From Silene conica (Eukaryota; Streptophyta; Magnoliopsida; Caryophyllales; Caryophyllaceae), in NCBI GenBank assembly GCA_029255685.2, contig CM055315.2:29579501-29643500 (forward strand): a stretch of 64,000 nt of DNA. Direction: 5' to 3'. Made by a program: the position numbers and the translations under genes. How positions within the stretch are numbered: position 1 is the stretch's first letter; the number at the start of each line of letters is the position of its first letter. The notes below the pieces were generated by a model, which saw only the letters and a program-made list of their open reading frames with translations, did no database searches and was not told the DNA's origin. Shown in pieces: positions 23,205-34,717 of the stretch.

Positions 23205-23440
23205 TTAAGTTCACTTCAGATTCTATAAGTTCAGTTCAGTTCCTATAAGTTCAGTTCAGTTCCTATAAGTTCAGTTCAGTTCAGATCCTATAAGTTCAGT
23301 TCAGTTCAGTTCCTATAAGTTCAGTTCAGTTCCTATAAGTTCAGTTCAGTTCAGTTCAGTTCCTATAAGTTTAGTTCAGTTCCTATAAATTCAGTTCAGT
23401 TCAGTTCCTATAAGTTCAGTTCATATAAACTTAATTAAGA
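23205..23440. repeat. TATAAGTTCAGTTCAGTTCC minisatellite (left arm)
   Basis: About a dozen units alternate a TCCTATAAG core with a variable number of TTCAG pentamers. A matching array at about 24065-24300 forms the right arm in the same orientation. Confidence 0.9.
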
Positions 23441-23856
23441 AAAGTTATATACGGAGTATTATTTTTAACAACCGATACAAACATTTCTTTTAATTATTCG
23501 ATACACGTCATCTATAAAAAAAATAACTCATTAATAATTTACCCGTCTTTTACTCTCTAATTAATGTCAAACTATCATCCTCATTAATGCCAAAAAACAA
23601 CAACTCAACGCCCTCACCCTCACCCTCACCCTCACAAATTGTCACTCTCCCATTAATCAGTTTCTTCATCACCATTGTTAGAGAAAATAAATGGTTAGAG
23701 AAAATTGTAAATTTGTAATAGTGAATTATTTTTTATCTAGTGTAATTGTAGTATAGTGTATGAACTATGAACAAACCATTATATACAAAGTTAAAAATAT
23801 TTTAAACTACCTTGTGTGTTTAGACTAATTCTTTTATCAATGTCATCTATTGGATA

Positions 23857-23861
<5 letters not shown>

Positions 23862-23915
<54 letters not shown>

Positions 23916-24045
23916 AAGAAGAAGAAGAAGAAGAAGAAGAACAACAACAACAATAATAATAATAACAATAATAATAATAATAACATCAATAATTAACAAC
24001 AATAATAACAATAATAATATTAATAATAATAATAATAATTAACTT
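23862..24045. repeat. Compound AAT/AAG/AAC microsatellite
   Basis: Runs of AAT, then about twenty AAG, then AAC and AAT triplets sit in the centre of the Harbinger-like element. Confidence 0.95.
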
Positions 24046-24064
24046 AAATTAAAATAGAGTTAAT

Positions 24065-24300
24065 TAAGTTCGGATTTTATAAGTTCAGTTCAGATTCTAT
24101 AAGTTAAGTTCAGTTCACATTCTATAAGTTCAGTTCAGTTCAGTTCCTATAAGTTCAGTTCAGTTCCTATAAGTTCAGTTTTCCTATAAGTTCAGTTCCT
24201 ATAAGTTCAGTTCAGTTCAGTTCCTATAAGTTCAGTTCAGTTCCTATAAGTTCAGTTCAGTTCAGTTCAGATCCTATAAGTTCAGTTCAGTTCAGTTCAG
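24065..24300. repeat. TATAAGTTCAGTTCAGTTCC minisatellite (right arm)
   Basis: The same unit as the left arm, with variable TTCAG counts, ends just before the terminal inverted repeat. Confidence 0.9.
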
Positions 24301-24777
24301 CTAAGTTTCAGTCCAAAAGAACAGGGCCTAAGTGTGTTATTAAATTAGTCATTCAGGTTTTTTTTTTTGCATCAGTTAGGGTTATATTTTATCGGGATAT
24401 TTTCAGGTCGAGTTGTTTCGAATCGGGTTATTTCAGATAGGGTCAGTTCCAGATCAACTAGACTCGGCTCATATTCGAGGTCTGGTCGACTTAGGATTCG
24501 GGTCACATGTAGGGGTTATAGTTCGGTCAATTTTGGGCCTCCGATCAGTTTTTCCGCGCTGAGTTGATTTTGCCAAATTTATTTGGAACTTCCTTTGCTT
24601 TGGCTAATCTTTAATCATAGTGTTAAAATTTGACATGTTGGAATTTTTAAGTGCTGAGATAAATTGCATGTCCCGCTTTTATATCGTACTAGATTTAATG
24701 CCCGTGTAACCGCACGGGCCTTTGAGTAATGGCTTTTAATCTATCCATGTCACATGAAGGACCTATTTAATTCTCAA

Positions 24778-27700
24778 CTAGTTTTGTGACCCGTGACATT
24801 CACGGGTTTATATGTTTTAGTATTGTTATTTTATCGTATTGTTAAGATTTGTCCGCGCAATTAGTTTATCCATTTAAAAATATAAGTTTTGATTTTTGAA
24901 ATACTTAAAAGTTATTTAATTAAGGCATAATGTTTGATTATTATTCTCTTTTTTAGAATGATAAATTATCTAGTATAAAATGCTTAAAACATACTTTTTA
25001 ATTAAATTAGAGGGCTTTTATCTCAATATTTTATTTCTTATAAATAATATCTAAATTTTTTTAGTAATAGCATAGTTATGAAGTTTAATAAATGGTAGTC
25101 TTAATATATCATCAATATCAATTTGTCAAAAATCTTAAATTTTAATTGTTGCAAAAATGATAAATTAAGTTAAATAGTAACCTAATACAAATGGTGAGGG
25201 AAACTAAAAAGTCATCCTATTAAATAAAAAAAATAAAAGTTAAATTAATATGTAGTTAATAACCAGATTTAGGGGAGGAAAATAAATAGTTTGTATTAAT
25301 TTATTTTTGTGTTCGCAACTAACATTTTTTAATTTTTATTTATAAGCATGTGACACATGATTTTAGACATGACTTTAATTTTAATAACACATGACATAGT
25401 AAAATACTTAGTATTGTCTTTTTAACATCGATGCTCAAAAATGATGAACCTTGATTGATATTTATGTCTATCTTAAATTTGATAATAATAATAATAGAAA
25501 AAATGCTCAAAAGTCATAAAACGTATCCTCAATTGTTTATAGTTTTTTTTATAGATGCAAAATTTCTAAGCAATAATTTTTCTTATCAATATCGTCAATA
25601 GAATTGTATGTGCCATTAATATGTCTTATTTATCTATTCACATCAAGTTAAGTGGGTTAAGGTTTTAAATTAACTATATATATTTTTTTTTTTATGTAAT
25701 ATTCATCATATTTTCAAACTTCATCATATTCATCATATTTTCAAACTTCATCGAACGCATTTGTTTTGTTCAAATTTAAGGGCTATCGAGATTTGTGACA
25801 TTAATAAGATACTTAATCTTGTAAAATGACATGTGAATTTAAATTAAATGCCTTAAGTAACCTTTTAACTGTATTGTAAGCATATAAGAAATATTGATAA
25901 TAATGTACATTTTGCCGTTATTCATATCAATAAGAATTATTTTGTTCAACTTGTTTATACGATTGAGATCTTTGTAACTCCAATTTCATTCTATGAGAGC
26001 TATTTTTCAAATGGAAAATGATGAATAAAAAGATAACACGTACAAAAATAAAACATACATTTTAAATTTTATGAAATACTAATTTTTTTTCATGAAACAT
26101 AAAATAATTAATCATTAACATTCATGTTGTCAATCTTGTAGTTAATTTATAATATAAAATTGAGGGAAATATATGGGAGTATTTGTTTAAGCAATTATAG
26201 TATTCACTTCTTCATATAGTTCTCTTTCTCCAATGAAGCATCCTACAAAAAAAAATCCACAACAATTAATAACAAATAAAACGGTTGAATTTGATTTATT
26301 TAATATTACATTATAATTATATTAATTTAAATTTTTCCTTAAATAAGTATATAAATATGACATTGAATAATAAAAATGTAAGTATATTTACCTTTAAAAA
26401 GCACAACTCCACAAATGTTGATAGCCCCTAAATAACAACAAAACAACATATATGTGAAGTTCAAAAATGTCGTAATACTTCATAACCAATAGAACTTAAA
26501 AAAAAACAATGATAAAAATGATTATTTACACATACAAGTCTCTCGGTAATGAGTTAAACAAAATATTGGCTTGAATTTTGGCTCACAAATGTTGTCTTCC
26601 ATCAAATATTTATAGCCAATTGACGATGCATTTTATGACTTTTGGACGACTTATATTTATTATTATTATTATTATTAATTATTATTAGTTATTATTTTTA
26701 TTATTTTTATTATCAAATTTAATATATACATAAATATGAAGCAATGTTTTGTGACTTTTAATCATCCTTTTTCATTATTAGCAAATTTAATAGACATAAA
26801 TATGGAGTAGAGAGAAATTAAATGTAAAAGGTTTGCTTTAATTATTTTTTCCCTTTTTTATAATTTTTTTTTTTACAAAATCGAGCTTGCGTGAAAATTG
26901 TTGACTCATTCTTTGCCTTGCCTTTTATTTATATTATATATATATATAGATTTATATATGTATTTAATTTAATGAAATTATATCCAATTAAACGAAATTG
27001 AGCAAGTATATAATAATACGACTTAAGAGAAAATTGCAGAGTGATTTAAAATATATCGCAAATTAAAATATATTTTATTGAACATCACAACTGCAGCAGC
27101 AACAACAACAACGCCAACACCACTCAACAATAATTCTCAATATACTCATTATCGTCAAATAAATAAATTAAACCATGAAATATAATCCACAAGTAGAAAC
27201 TCATTGACAATATATTTTAAATAAATAGAGTGAATAGAAATTATTATAGCTATTATGGTTTTTTATAGACATCAGACAACCATATATTTTCATATTTTAA
27301 TTTTAATCTTAAATTATTTTGTGATATTATTAGATTAGATAATTGATTGCAGAAAAATAAAATATTAGTGCAAATTACGGTTGTTAATTAATATAAAGAG
27401 TTTTGATCAATTTAATAACATATTATATTACAAAAATTAATTAAATAAGAAAAACTTTTAATTAATTTGGTGGAGATTAAGTATTATGAGAGGTTTTAAT
27501 GAATTTATTACCTTGTTTAAATATAAAAATGAAATTAATAGGAAAAAAAGTTAATAAAAATGGTGGGTGTTAAGTAATATGAGTAGTTTTTATTAATTAT
27601 TAACATGTTTTATTAAAACAAAATTGTAACTATAATTATAAAATTTATTAACATATTTTATTACATAAATTTCAATTAAAATGTCAATATTATAAATTAC

Positions 27701-28012
27701 GAAATCTTGATTTAAATTTTGAAGGACATAAATTTGGGAAAACAATATATTTAATATACAAAATTAATTTAAGAATATTGATAATATCCTTTAATATTGT
27801 AGATAAGTGAATTAAATTAATTTATAGATAAGTGAAACAAACTAATGTCATGTAATAATAAATTGTTAATTCATCACATAAATACGCCATGTCACATTTA
27901 AAATATGCTATGTCACATTTAAATATGCCAAGTCACATTAAAATTTTGCCACGTCACATTAAAATTTGCCATGTCACATTTTTTAGTTACCCTTTTAATA
28001 AGATTTTATAGA
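24778..28012 (-). mobile_element. Helitron (inner, non-autonomous), about 3.2 kb
   Basis: The minus-strand 5' end starts TCTATAAAATCTTATTAAAA at 28012, preceded by A. This TCTATA...TTAAAAGGG start is like known plant Helitrons. The 3' end has hairpin AACCCGTGAATGTCACGGGT, then CTAG (24778-24781), then T. Just inside the 5' end, at 27885-27985, a TGCCATGTCACATT word is repeated about five times. No Rep/helicase frame is seen. It probably moves, if at all, with proteins from an autonomous relative. Confidence 0.65.
27885..27985 (-). repeat. Subterminal GCCATGTCACATT tandem repeats of the Helitron
   Basis: Five imperfect copies (ATGTCACATTTAAAATATGC type) at about 20-base spacing lie next to the Helitron 5' end. 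Their closeness to the terminus suggests a role in recognition, which is inference. Confidence 0.75.
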
Positions 28013-28424
28013 TTACATAAATAAAAATTAAATGTTCTCAATTTAGATAGTATATTATTGTTATGGTTTATGTAATATTCTCGGGTAATAAGACCGTCTT
28101 ATTATATTATTATACTTGTGTAATATAGATTTTTATTAAAGTTACAATGACCTATTGAATGAAAATTTAGATATTAAACACTCTTGTTCGAATTTGTTAT
28201 GTAAGATCGTCGAATTTGGAAAACTGAATGTATTAAAGCCGTAAAGTAATGCTTTGTAATTTTTTAATGAAAAATTTAGAATACACATAAACTAAGAATG
28301 AGAGATAACAATGTCGTGAAATACGTGGATTACTCTTTTAATGAAGGCTTTGTACATAAATGGAGTTTGCAAATACAATAAGCTTACACGGTTTGATTCG
28401 ATAACTCTTGCCCAATACATATAT

Positions 28425-28786
28425 GAGTTATTTCATAGGAATAATCCAATCTAGGTCTCATCTTCTCATATTAATCCATACTAACGATTAACTAAGAAAA
28501 ATTCAACCTATAACCTCAATGATCTTTTATTGAATTTTGTGTATTTTTAAACTCTTATTATCGCTAGGCTAGTACGTCACCTTCACTTACTTTTTGTACA
28601 GAAAGAAGGAAAAACAAAAAGTAAGTCAAGGTGACGTGCTTGCGTACCGATAATAAGAATTTAAAAATAGACAAAGTTTAATGAAAGATAATTGAGGTTA
28701 TAGGTTGGATTTTTCTCAGTTAATCATTAGTAGAGATTAATATGAGAAGATGGAGTATAGGTTGAATTATTTCTATGAAATAACTC
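28425..28786. mobile_element. Foldback element with ~165-bp inverted arms
   Basis: The left arm from GAGTTATTTCATAG (28425) and the right arm ending CTATGAAATAACTC (28786) are inverted copies along nearly their full length. Both pass through CAACCTATAACCTCAAT, and the innermost part is TGACTTACTTTTTGT-like. The loop is only about 20-30 bases, so a transcript would fold into one long hairpin. The family is unknown; it could be a Mutator- or Mariner-type miniature. No clear target duplication was found. Confidence 0.75.
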
Positions 28787-28837
28787 TACAAATACACGTA
28801 TTACTTCTTTCAAACACTAAACAACCTTGCACACTAA

Positions 28838-29268
28838 GGCTTCGTTTGGCAGCGCACTTCAGGTACCTGATTCGCCTGAAGTAACTTTTTCGGCAAAAGA
28901 ATCAGGTAGCTTATTTTTTTGGGAGTGTTTGGTAAGTAGCTTATTTGGTCAAATAAGCTACCTGAAATGAAATGCTACATAGGGTAGCATTTTAAATTTC
29001 AGGTACCTGATTCTAGGTAATATTACCTTTTTACCCTTCAATCGATAATATAATAAATAATTATTATATCCTTTTATGTCATTTCACCAAAATAAGCTAC
29101 CTTTTCAGTTAGTTTGCCAAACAGTTTTTTATATAATCAGTCAGCTTATCAGCTCATAATTTTCAGCTACCTTATCAGCTACCTTTTCAGGTTTCAGTTA
29201 CCTTTTCAGTTTTCAGGTACCTTTTCAGGTTTCAGGTAGCTTTTCAGGTCGTTTTACCAAACAGAGTC
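28838..29268. mobile_element. Tourist/Harbinger-like miniature element, TAA duplication
   Basis: The ends GGCTTCGTTTGGCA and ACCAAACAGAGTC are imperfect inverted copies. TAA flanks both sides (28835-28837, 29269-29271). The right half is a string of TTTTCAGGT/TTTCAGGTAGC repeats. There is no coding capacity (431 bp). Confidence 0.75.
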
Positions 29269-29586
29269 TAACATGATCCACCAACTCTTTGTTACCACTG
29301 TCCACTTGATCAGTGTCCATCGTTCACCTTTGTAGTTGCTCGTACACGGTGTATGGTATGAAACAAATACTAACAATAACCCAAGGTGAGTAAATTAGCC
29401 GTAAAACAAAACGAAGCATGATCGATGAGTTACACTACCCATAAAGAAAAATATAATATACTACATTAAAACACAAAGCTTTCGTCAAATCAACCATTTA
29501 AAAAAATTTACTTCGTACTTTATTACCAAATATAATTTTAAAAACAATAACGAATTGGTAAGTATGATAAATAAAATATTTATTAA

Positions 29587-29988
29587 GGCTCCGTTTGGAT
29601 ACAATTTTGGGAAGGAAAGGGAGGGGAAGGGGAGTGAGGGGAGGGGAAGGAAGGGGAGGTGAGGGAAAATGAATTGTGCTTGTTTGGATAACAAAATTGA
29701 TGAGATGAAAATGGAAAAGAATGAAGGAAGGGGATTGTATAATATAGTGAGATTATCCAAGAAAATATGACTTGCATAATTAAATGAATGTTCAAATAGA
29801 GTTTTCTCTCCAAATCTTACCTCCCATGGAAAGAATTTTGTTTGTTCTAAAAGAGAAAAATAACATTCCCTCGTTTCTTTCTCCTCTCATTTCCTTCCCT
29901 CCATAAATTGTATCCAAATAAAGGAAAATAAATCCCTCCATTTCTCTCCCCTCCCTTTTCCTCCAATTATCTCAATCCAAACAAAACC
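29587..29988. mobile_element. Tourist/Harbinger-like miniature element, TAA duplication, purine/pyrimidine arms
   Basis: The ends GGCTCCGTTTGGATACAA and ATCCAAACAAAACC are inverted copies, with TAA at 29584-29586 and 29989-29991. The left arm is GGGAAGG-rich and the right arm CCCTCCTT-rich, so the element can fold on itself. The overlapping minus-strand frames of 76-91 codons are low-complexity by-products. Confidence 0.75.
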
Positions 29989-30670
29989 TAAAGCAAAAAT
30001 AAAAATTAAAATAAATAAATCATAACAAACATTTATACACGGTTAGGAACGTAGATGTGGTGTTTATTATTGTCTTTTGTCAATGTATATCGCAAAATCC
30101 TGCAAATTAAAGAAAATAATAGATTAGTTTTTAAATTGGAGGCTAATAACAACACAACCACACAATAAAGTTGATGAAAAATAAGTATTATTTTACGTAT
30201 GAATTATCGATAGTATTAGACTTGTGTTATAAAAATATTGAACTTTAATTTGTTGCGAGGCTATTTGAAAGTAATATGAAGGTTTAAATTGGTTAGATGT
30301 TAGCAAAAAGTCGATTACGATTCAACTTTTACTACCACTAAACTTTTACGTGAAATGAACTTTTCGTTGAATTATCATATTAATATCTATTTGATTATTT
30401 AATTATTTATTACTTGTAAGTATAAGTATTTCATTAATATTGGAAAGTGAAAACTATGTAAATATGTAGTCGCTAAAAAAAAAAGCTTTATTAATTAATA
30501 TAGATAGAAGATAGATATTGCTTGTAGTTGAACACTTTCATATTAAGTAGGACTTCCCTGAACTTATCTTAGATTAGAATTTGAAAGTGAATTAGCTATT
30601 TCAAGATATACTTTGTTATGAAACTAAAATTTTTTAATCATTAAAAATATAAAGTATTATTTATTTATTA
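29989..30670. other. A/T-rich intergenic DNA
   Basis: I see no gene, repeat or RNA signature in this stretch. Confidence 0.5.
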
Positions 30671-31658
30671 GGGTTATTTAATATGAATACTCTAAACTAT
30701 CGCCGCCCTTCTCAAAATACTACACACTTTGAATTAACTATGAATACTATCAGCTAATGCACCCCCTCCCACATAACAGAACAGATGGAAGGGTAACCGA
30801 TTCAGCCGGTTACCTTTGTTTAAAAATTTAGTTTTTAATATTTTTTTTCCTCCTTTATTTCTCTTTAAACTATTAAACTATATTTATTCTTTTTCTACCT
30901 TTCTTCTTCATTTTCTTCTTCCTTCTACTGTTAGTCAATATTTATTTTATACTATCAGCTGATCCGTGGCCTTTATGGAAAGATTTTTTTCTCTTGCGTA
31001 TAAGTGCTAGAAGTTTCGGGAAAGTACAAAATTATAAGTTAAAACCGTAACAAAACCAATCCAGCGAGTAAATAAGAAACAAGTCAATACGTCGCTTCCA
31101 TTCAAGCAGTCATTAGGGGTAATAACCTTGGTTGGGAGCCCAACAAAGTGTTATAAAAGTCTTTGTTTGTGGTAGCTGTTGTTGGTAGTTGTTACTGCTC
31201 TAAGTTTTTGTTTGTGGGTTGTATCCTATACAGCTTCGTATGTGTTTCTTCCTCCTCCATTAACAAATTTCAAAGGAGGAAAAATTTATACGGTTGTATG
31301 TGTTTCTTCCTCCTTCATTAACAACCTTCGTCACCACCTACCACCACTCTGGCCAGCACCATCAAACACTAGCCAGGTGACACCAACTTCACCGATTGTT
31401 ACTATTTCACCATCATTACTCGACCACCGTTCACCACTACATCAACCAAAAGCTTTTGTGGTGGAAAAAAAATAAAGGTGGAAAAAAAAATATTAAAACT
31501 AAATTTTTAAACAAAGGTAACCGGTTGAATCGGTTACCCTTCCATCTGTTCTGTTATGTGGGAGGGGTGTATTAGCTGATAGTATTCGTAGTTAATTCAA
31601 AGGGTGTAGTATTTTGAGAAGGAGGGCGATAGTTTAGAGTATTCATATTAAATAACCC
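30671..31658. mobile_element. Non-autonomous Mutator-like element, ~185-bp TIRs, 9-bp duplication
   Basis: The left arm from GGGTTATTTAATATGAATAC (30671) and the right arm ending in its complement (31658) match over about 185 bases with few differences. Both include GGTAACCGATTC-type words. The flanks 30662-30670 and 31659-31667 are both TATTTATTA, a perfect 9-bp duplication diagnostic of Mutator-type insertion. The core (about 30860-31470) carries a 98-codon plus frame (31179-31475) of no known family and a repeated TGTGTTTCTTCCTCC word. The core may be captured host DNA, but this is unproven. Confidence 0.92.
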
Positions 31659-31829
31659 TATTTATTAATATTAATTATAGCCAATGAAATCGTCTGGAAA
31701 AAGAAGCCAATGAAATCACTCGGAAAAAGTTTTTGCTTTTTATTAGACGATTTCATTAGCTACCACTAATACTAATAAATAATGCAAATGTTATCGACAT
31801 GGACAAAAATAGGAAAACAATAACTAATA

Positions 31830-32025
31830 CTCCCTCCGATTTTCTGTGTTGTTCCCTTTTGATTTTAACCCAAGAAATAAGGAAATCAGTTTGGACCACA
31901 TAATACACATGACCCCACTTGAAATTGATTTTGGACCACACAAAGTTGTCTAAAAGAGGAAAGAGGAAACATCATGTAATTAGACCAAAACGGAAAGAGG
32001 GAACATCATAGGAAATCGGAGGGAG
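31830..32025. mobile_element. Stowaway miniature element (Tc1/Mariner type), TA duplication
   Basis: The ends CTCCCTCCGATTTTC and GGAAATCGGAGGGAG are inverted, flanked by TA on both sides (31828-31829 and 32026-32027). The CTCCCTCCG start and 196-bp length are classic for Stowaway. The copy is nearly symmetrical and looks recent. Confidence 0.93.
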
Positions 32026-32148
32026 TATAATATTATGGAAAACAATAACTAATATAATATTGATCAGATTAAACGGCATTTATGTATAAAAATACTTGGT
32101 TAAGAACCCTACAATGATTCAATAACTTCCCCATTATATATATATACA

Positions 32149-32186
32149 CTAGATTTAATGCCCGTGCGATGCACGGGCCTTGTAGT
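32149..32186 (-). mobile_element. Helitron 3' end (hairpin plus CTAG)
   Basis: On the minus strand the hairpin GGCCCGTGCATCGCACGGGC is followed by ATTAAAT, CTAG and T. This is a textbook Helitron terminus abutting a TA microsatellite. The body would extend to the right, but I could not place a convincing 5' end before 33.6 kb. Confidence 0.65.
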
Positions 32187-33597
32187 ATTAAGCTCCCAAA
32201 AATAACAATATACTTCGTTACTAAAAAAAACTATAGATGTAGGTTTAGTAAAATTTGGGTCTTAACCTCAAAAAGTAAGCTGTATTTCAAAAATATAGAA
32301 ACGCTCATAAAAAAATATACATAAGTTCAATTAAATTATTTTCAATACTATTATCAATTAAGAGGTATAAACTTTTTGTCTACCATGGCGCATATGGGTT
32401 TTTGGTGGAACTGATTCTTAATTGACATTGTATTGATTGATTTTAAGTCTCTCTCTTTAAATTGCTAATAATACACTTCTTATCCTTCAAAATCGAAAGT
32501 ACATATTACAAAGTATCAGACAACATTTATACTAACTTCTTCACAACTGATCGTCATTGAATTAACTGAGTATTTATTCTTCCCTCCCTCCGTTCCAATA
32601 ATAGTTATATTGACTTTTATATGTGAAAGATTTCAAATAACACAAATTCTCATTTGTGATGGGTATATCCGTCGTAAGCTTGTGACAGGAATATTACTCA
32701 TGTGGGGAAGATAAGACAAAAGCATATACAGTGCATTGGGAGTAGCAAATTAAACTGCTTTGTTTTATCTACTATATGCTATATGGGTAATATTTGACCT
32801 GTCGCAAACTTGTGACGGATATATCTATCATACTTAATCTCTTAATAGTTAATAAATAATTTGTTTAATATAAACGCCAAAATCCAATTTGATCATAAAT
32901 ATTACTTTTTGTTATTCCAAAAAATATTACAAAGCATATTAGGTGTTTGTTAAAAGTTGGACCCTCAAATATCGTTAGAAATTCAACTTTTAATGCGAAC
33001 ACTTGAAGAAGAGTTGTGTTTGTTGATTTCTCTGCAATCGCTCGAAATAATACTAATAATGAGGTCAAAAGTAAAAACGATTTAATATATACATTGTTGT
33101 GTCTCTATTTTTCGGAAGCCTTCTTACTGTTATTTTATATTATAAAATTGTGTAAACTATTTACTGGGATGGAGGAAGTACATTATTGTTCTTTACAGAT
33201 GTGGATACTTGTACTAAATTTATTCATATTCGTCTCGGCTAAATTTCATCAAGTTAGCTATATATACATTGTTTTTTGTTTCTCTTTTTTTTGGCTTAAA
33301 AAACCTACTCTAGAATAAGCACTCAAGTTTTCCTAAAAAAAAAAAAAAAAAAATAACCCCGAAAATTCCATCATAGTTTATACTTTTACAAACTCTAATT
33401 ACACATTTCAATATTTTGAATAATTGTTTTAAATTAGTAAATTGTTGTCTAAATAGATGGAGAAGCTTAACAGAACCATAAAATAAAAAACATGTAAATA
33501 TAATGAAGTTAATCGTAACTATTGTCTATTTGCTATGGATGATTATAACTTTAATAAAGTGAATTATATTACCTAAATAAACTATGTTATAATAAAC
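32187..33597. other. A/T-rich DNA, possible Helitron body, with miniature-element pieces
   Basis: It probably belongs to the Helitron ending at 32149. A Stowaway-like start (CTCCCTCCGTTCC, 32587) and a possible partner end (GGGATGGAGGAAG, about 33165-33178) suggest a large or interrupted Stowaway copy around the element at 32645. A run of about 19 A residues lies near 33336. No gene is seen. Confidence 0.35.
32645..32845. mobile_element. Miniature inverted-repeat element (GTCACAAGCTTGTGAC family)
   Basis: The inverted arms of about 45 bases contain ATATCCGTC and a self-complementary AAGCTTGTGAC stretch, with a variable core of about 100 bases. The same arms occur at 37040-37180 and, more worn, at 22681-22880. 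The exact ends are uncertain by about ten bases. Confidence 0.6.
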
Positions 33598-33808
33598 TGT
33601 AACACCCCAAGAGTATGAAATATTTGTGTGGAGATTTGTCCCACATCGGTAGAATGTTAGGATTGGGATATGTTTATAATAGCTCTCACCCACCACTTAG
33701 TAACAAGGCCTTGTGCTTTTGGGCTTAAGTGAGGACAAATAATGGGCCCAAAAGTGCACACTCATCTTATTGGGTTTTGTTACAACAGCGGTGGGTCGAG
33801 TTGTTACA
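33598..33808. mobile_element. Solo LTR of a small (TRIM-like) retrotransposon, TAAAC duplication
   Basis: It begins TGTAACACCCC and ends TTGTTACA, and is 211 bp long. The flanks 33593-33597 and 33809-33813 are both TAAAC, showing a complete insertion later reduced to one LTR by recombination between its two LTRs. The inner text TCCCACATCGG and GGGCTTAAGTGAGGA is like that of short plant TRIM LTRs. The family is not certain. It has no coding part. Confidence 0.85.
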
Positions 33809-34337
33809 TAAACTAACCCCAAGTCCACGAGTAATAGACCTTGCAAAACATAACCAATAATTATGATCTTACTATAAATCCCTGGCCTTAACAACAAAAT
33901 TGATGAGTCAAAATTTTAACAAAAATAAGTAAATCTGTAATAATACTACGAAGCAATCTACTTGCAATAATTCACACGATTTATCTACTTGATAGATGGA
34001 TCTTTACCTAACCGTCGTCTCTTTCCCTATTTAGGGCTTAAAATCACATGTCCTGTCACAAAAATAAATGGATTGTATTGAACTGATTTTTGAGTCTTAA
34101 GAAAATAAGGAGTAACTCGTGTAAGATAATACTACACACGAAAAATGAGTACCAGCCTACATAGTAAAAAGTTAGCGCTCATTTATTCAATAATACTTGC
34201 AAAATATAACGAAGTATAACTAAAACTTATAAAAATTACAAATTATTATTTAAGACGGTTGTATGCATGGAACATATTTATAGCAACTAATATACATGGT
34301 TAAGAATGAACATTAAATAGATGATATATAAGTACAT
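33809..34337. other. Intergenic DNA
   Basis: A/T-rich with no gene or repeat that I can support. Confidence 0.45.
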
Positions 34338-34346
34338 TTCTATTTT

Positions 34347-34708
34347 GGATTAATTGATAGAAATACTCTGAACTATGGGTGAACTGCTCAAAATACTCTA
34401 AACTTTATTTTAACTACCATTATAACCAACTATTGCCCTCATTTGCTTTGAATAGAATTTGTTGTTTTGTTAACTTATTGTAGCGTGTTTTAATGGTGTG
34501 ATTAGGTGAATAGATTAACAGATAAGTAAAAAGAGAAAGACGTGTTAAGGAAGGGTTAGAAATTTCTTCACTTACATAGCAGGTAGCAGGCCATATATTA
34601 TAATAAAAATGAATGAGAGCATTAGTTGGTTATATTGGTAGTTAAAATAGAGTTTGAAATATTTTGAGTAGAACACTCGTAGTTCAGAGTATTCTTATCA
34701 ATTAATCC
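34347..34708. mobile_element. Small Mutator-like miniature element, 9-bp duplication
   Basis: The ends GGATTAATTGATAGAAATAC and its complement (CAATTAATCC) border inverted arms of about 100 bases. The flanks 34338-34346 and 34709-34717 are both TTCTATTTT. The subterminal words AATACTCTGAACTAT and CTCAAAATACTC parallel those of the element at 30671, so the two belong to one terminal family. It has no coding capacity (362 bp). Confidence 0.9.
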
Positions 34709-34717
34709 TTCTATTTT

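Larger units (their letters stand above)
23172..24328. mobile_element. Harbinger/Tourist-like element packed with minisatellite, TAA duplication
   Basis: The ends GGCCCTGTTTTTTTGGACTTC and GTCCAAAAGAACAGGGCC are inverted matches. The flanks 23169-23171 and 24329-24331 are both TAA, the 3-bp duplication of PIF/Harbinger elements. The interior is almost wholly tandem repeat (see the next two entries), so the element has no coding capacity. At 1157 bp it is long for a Tourist miniature, probably through repeat growth. Confidence 0.85.
24689..28129 (-). mobile_element. Helitron (outer, non-autonomous), probably with a second Helitron nested inside
   Basis: On the minus strand the 3' end reads hairpin GGCCCGTGCGG-TTACACGGGC, a short spacer, CTAG and then T (CTAG at 24689-24692). 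The hairpin plus CTRR followed by T is the Helitron hallmark. A candidate 5' end starts TCTATATTACACAAG at 28129, preceded by A, fitting insertion between A and T. No Rep/helicase gene is present and the body is A/T-rich, so it is non-autonomous. The pairing of these two ends is an inference. Confidence 0.55.

Noticed and set aside
29485-29813. Overlapping 91- and 76-codon minus-strand frames with Pro/Ser/Phe repeats
   Set aside because: They come from the purine-rich arm of the miniature element at 29587-29988.
33016-33318. 100-codon Phe/Leu-rich frame
   Set aside because: It is A/T-driven composition in repeat-derived DNA. The hydrophobic run alone does not support a membrane protein.
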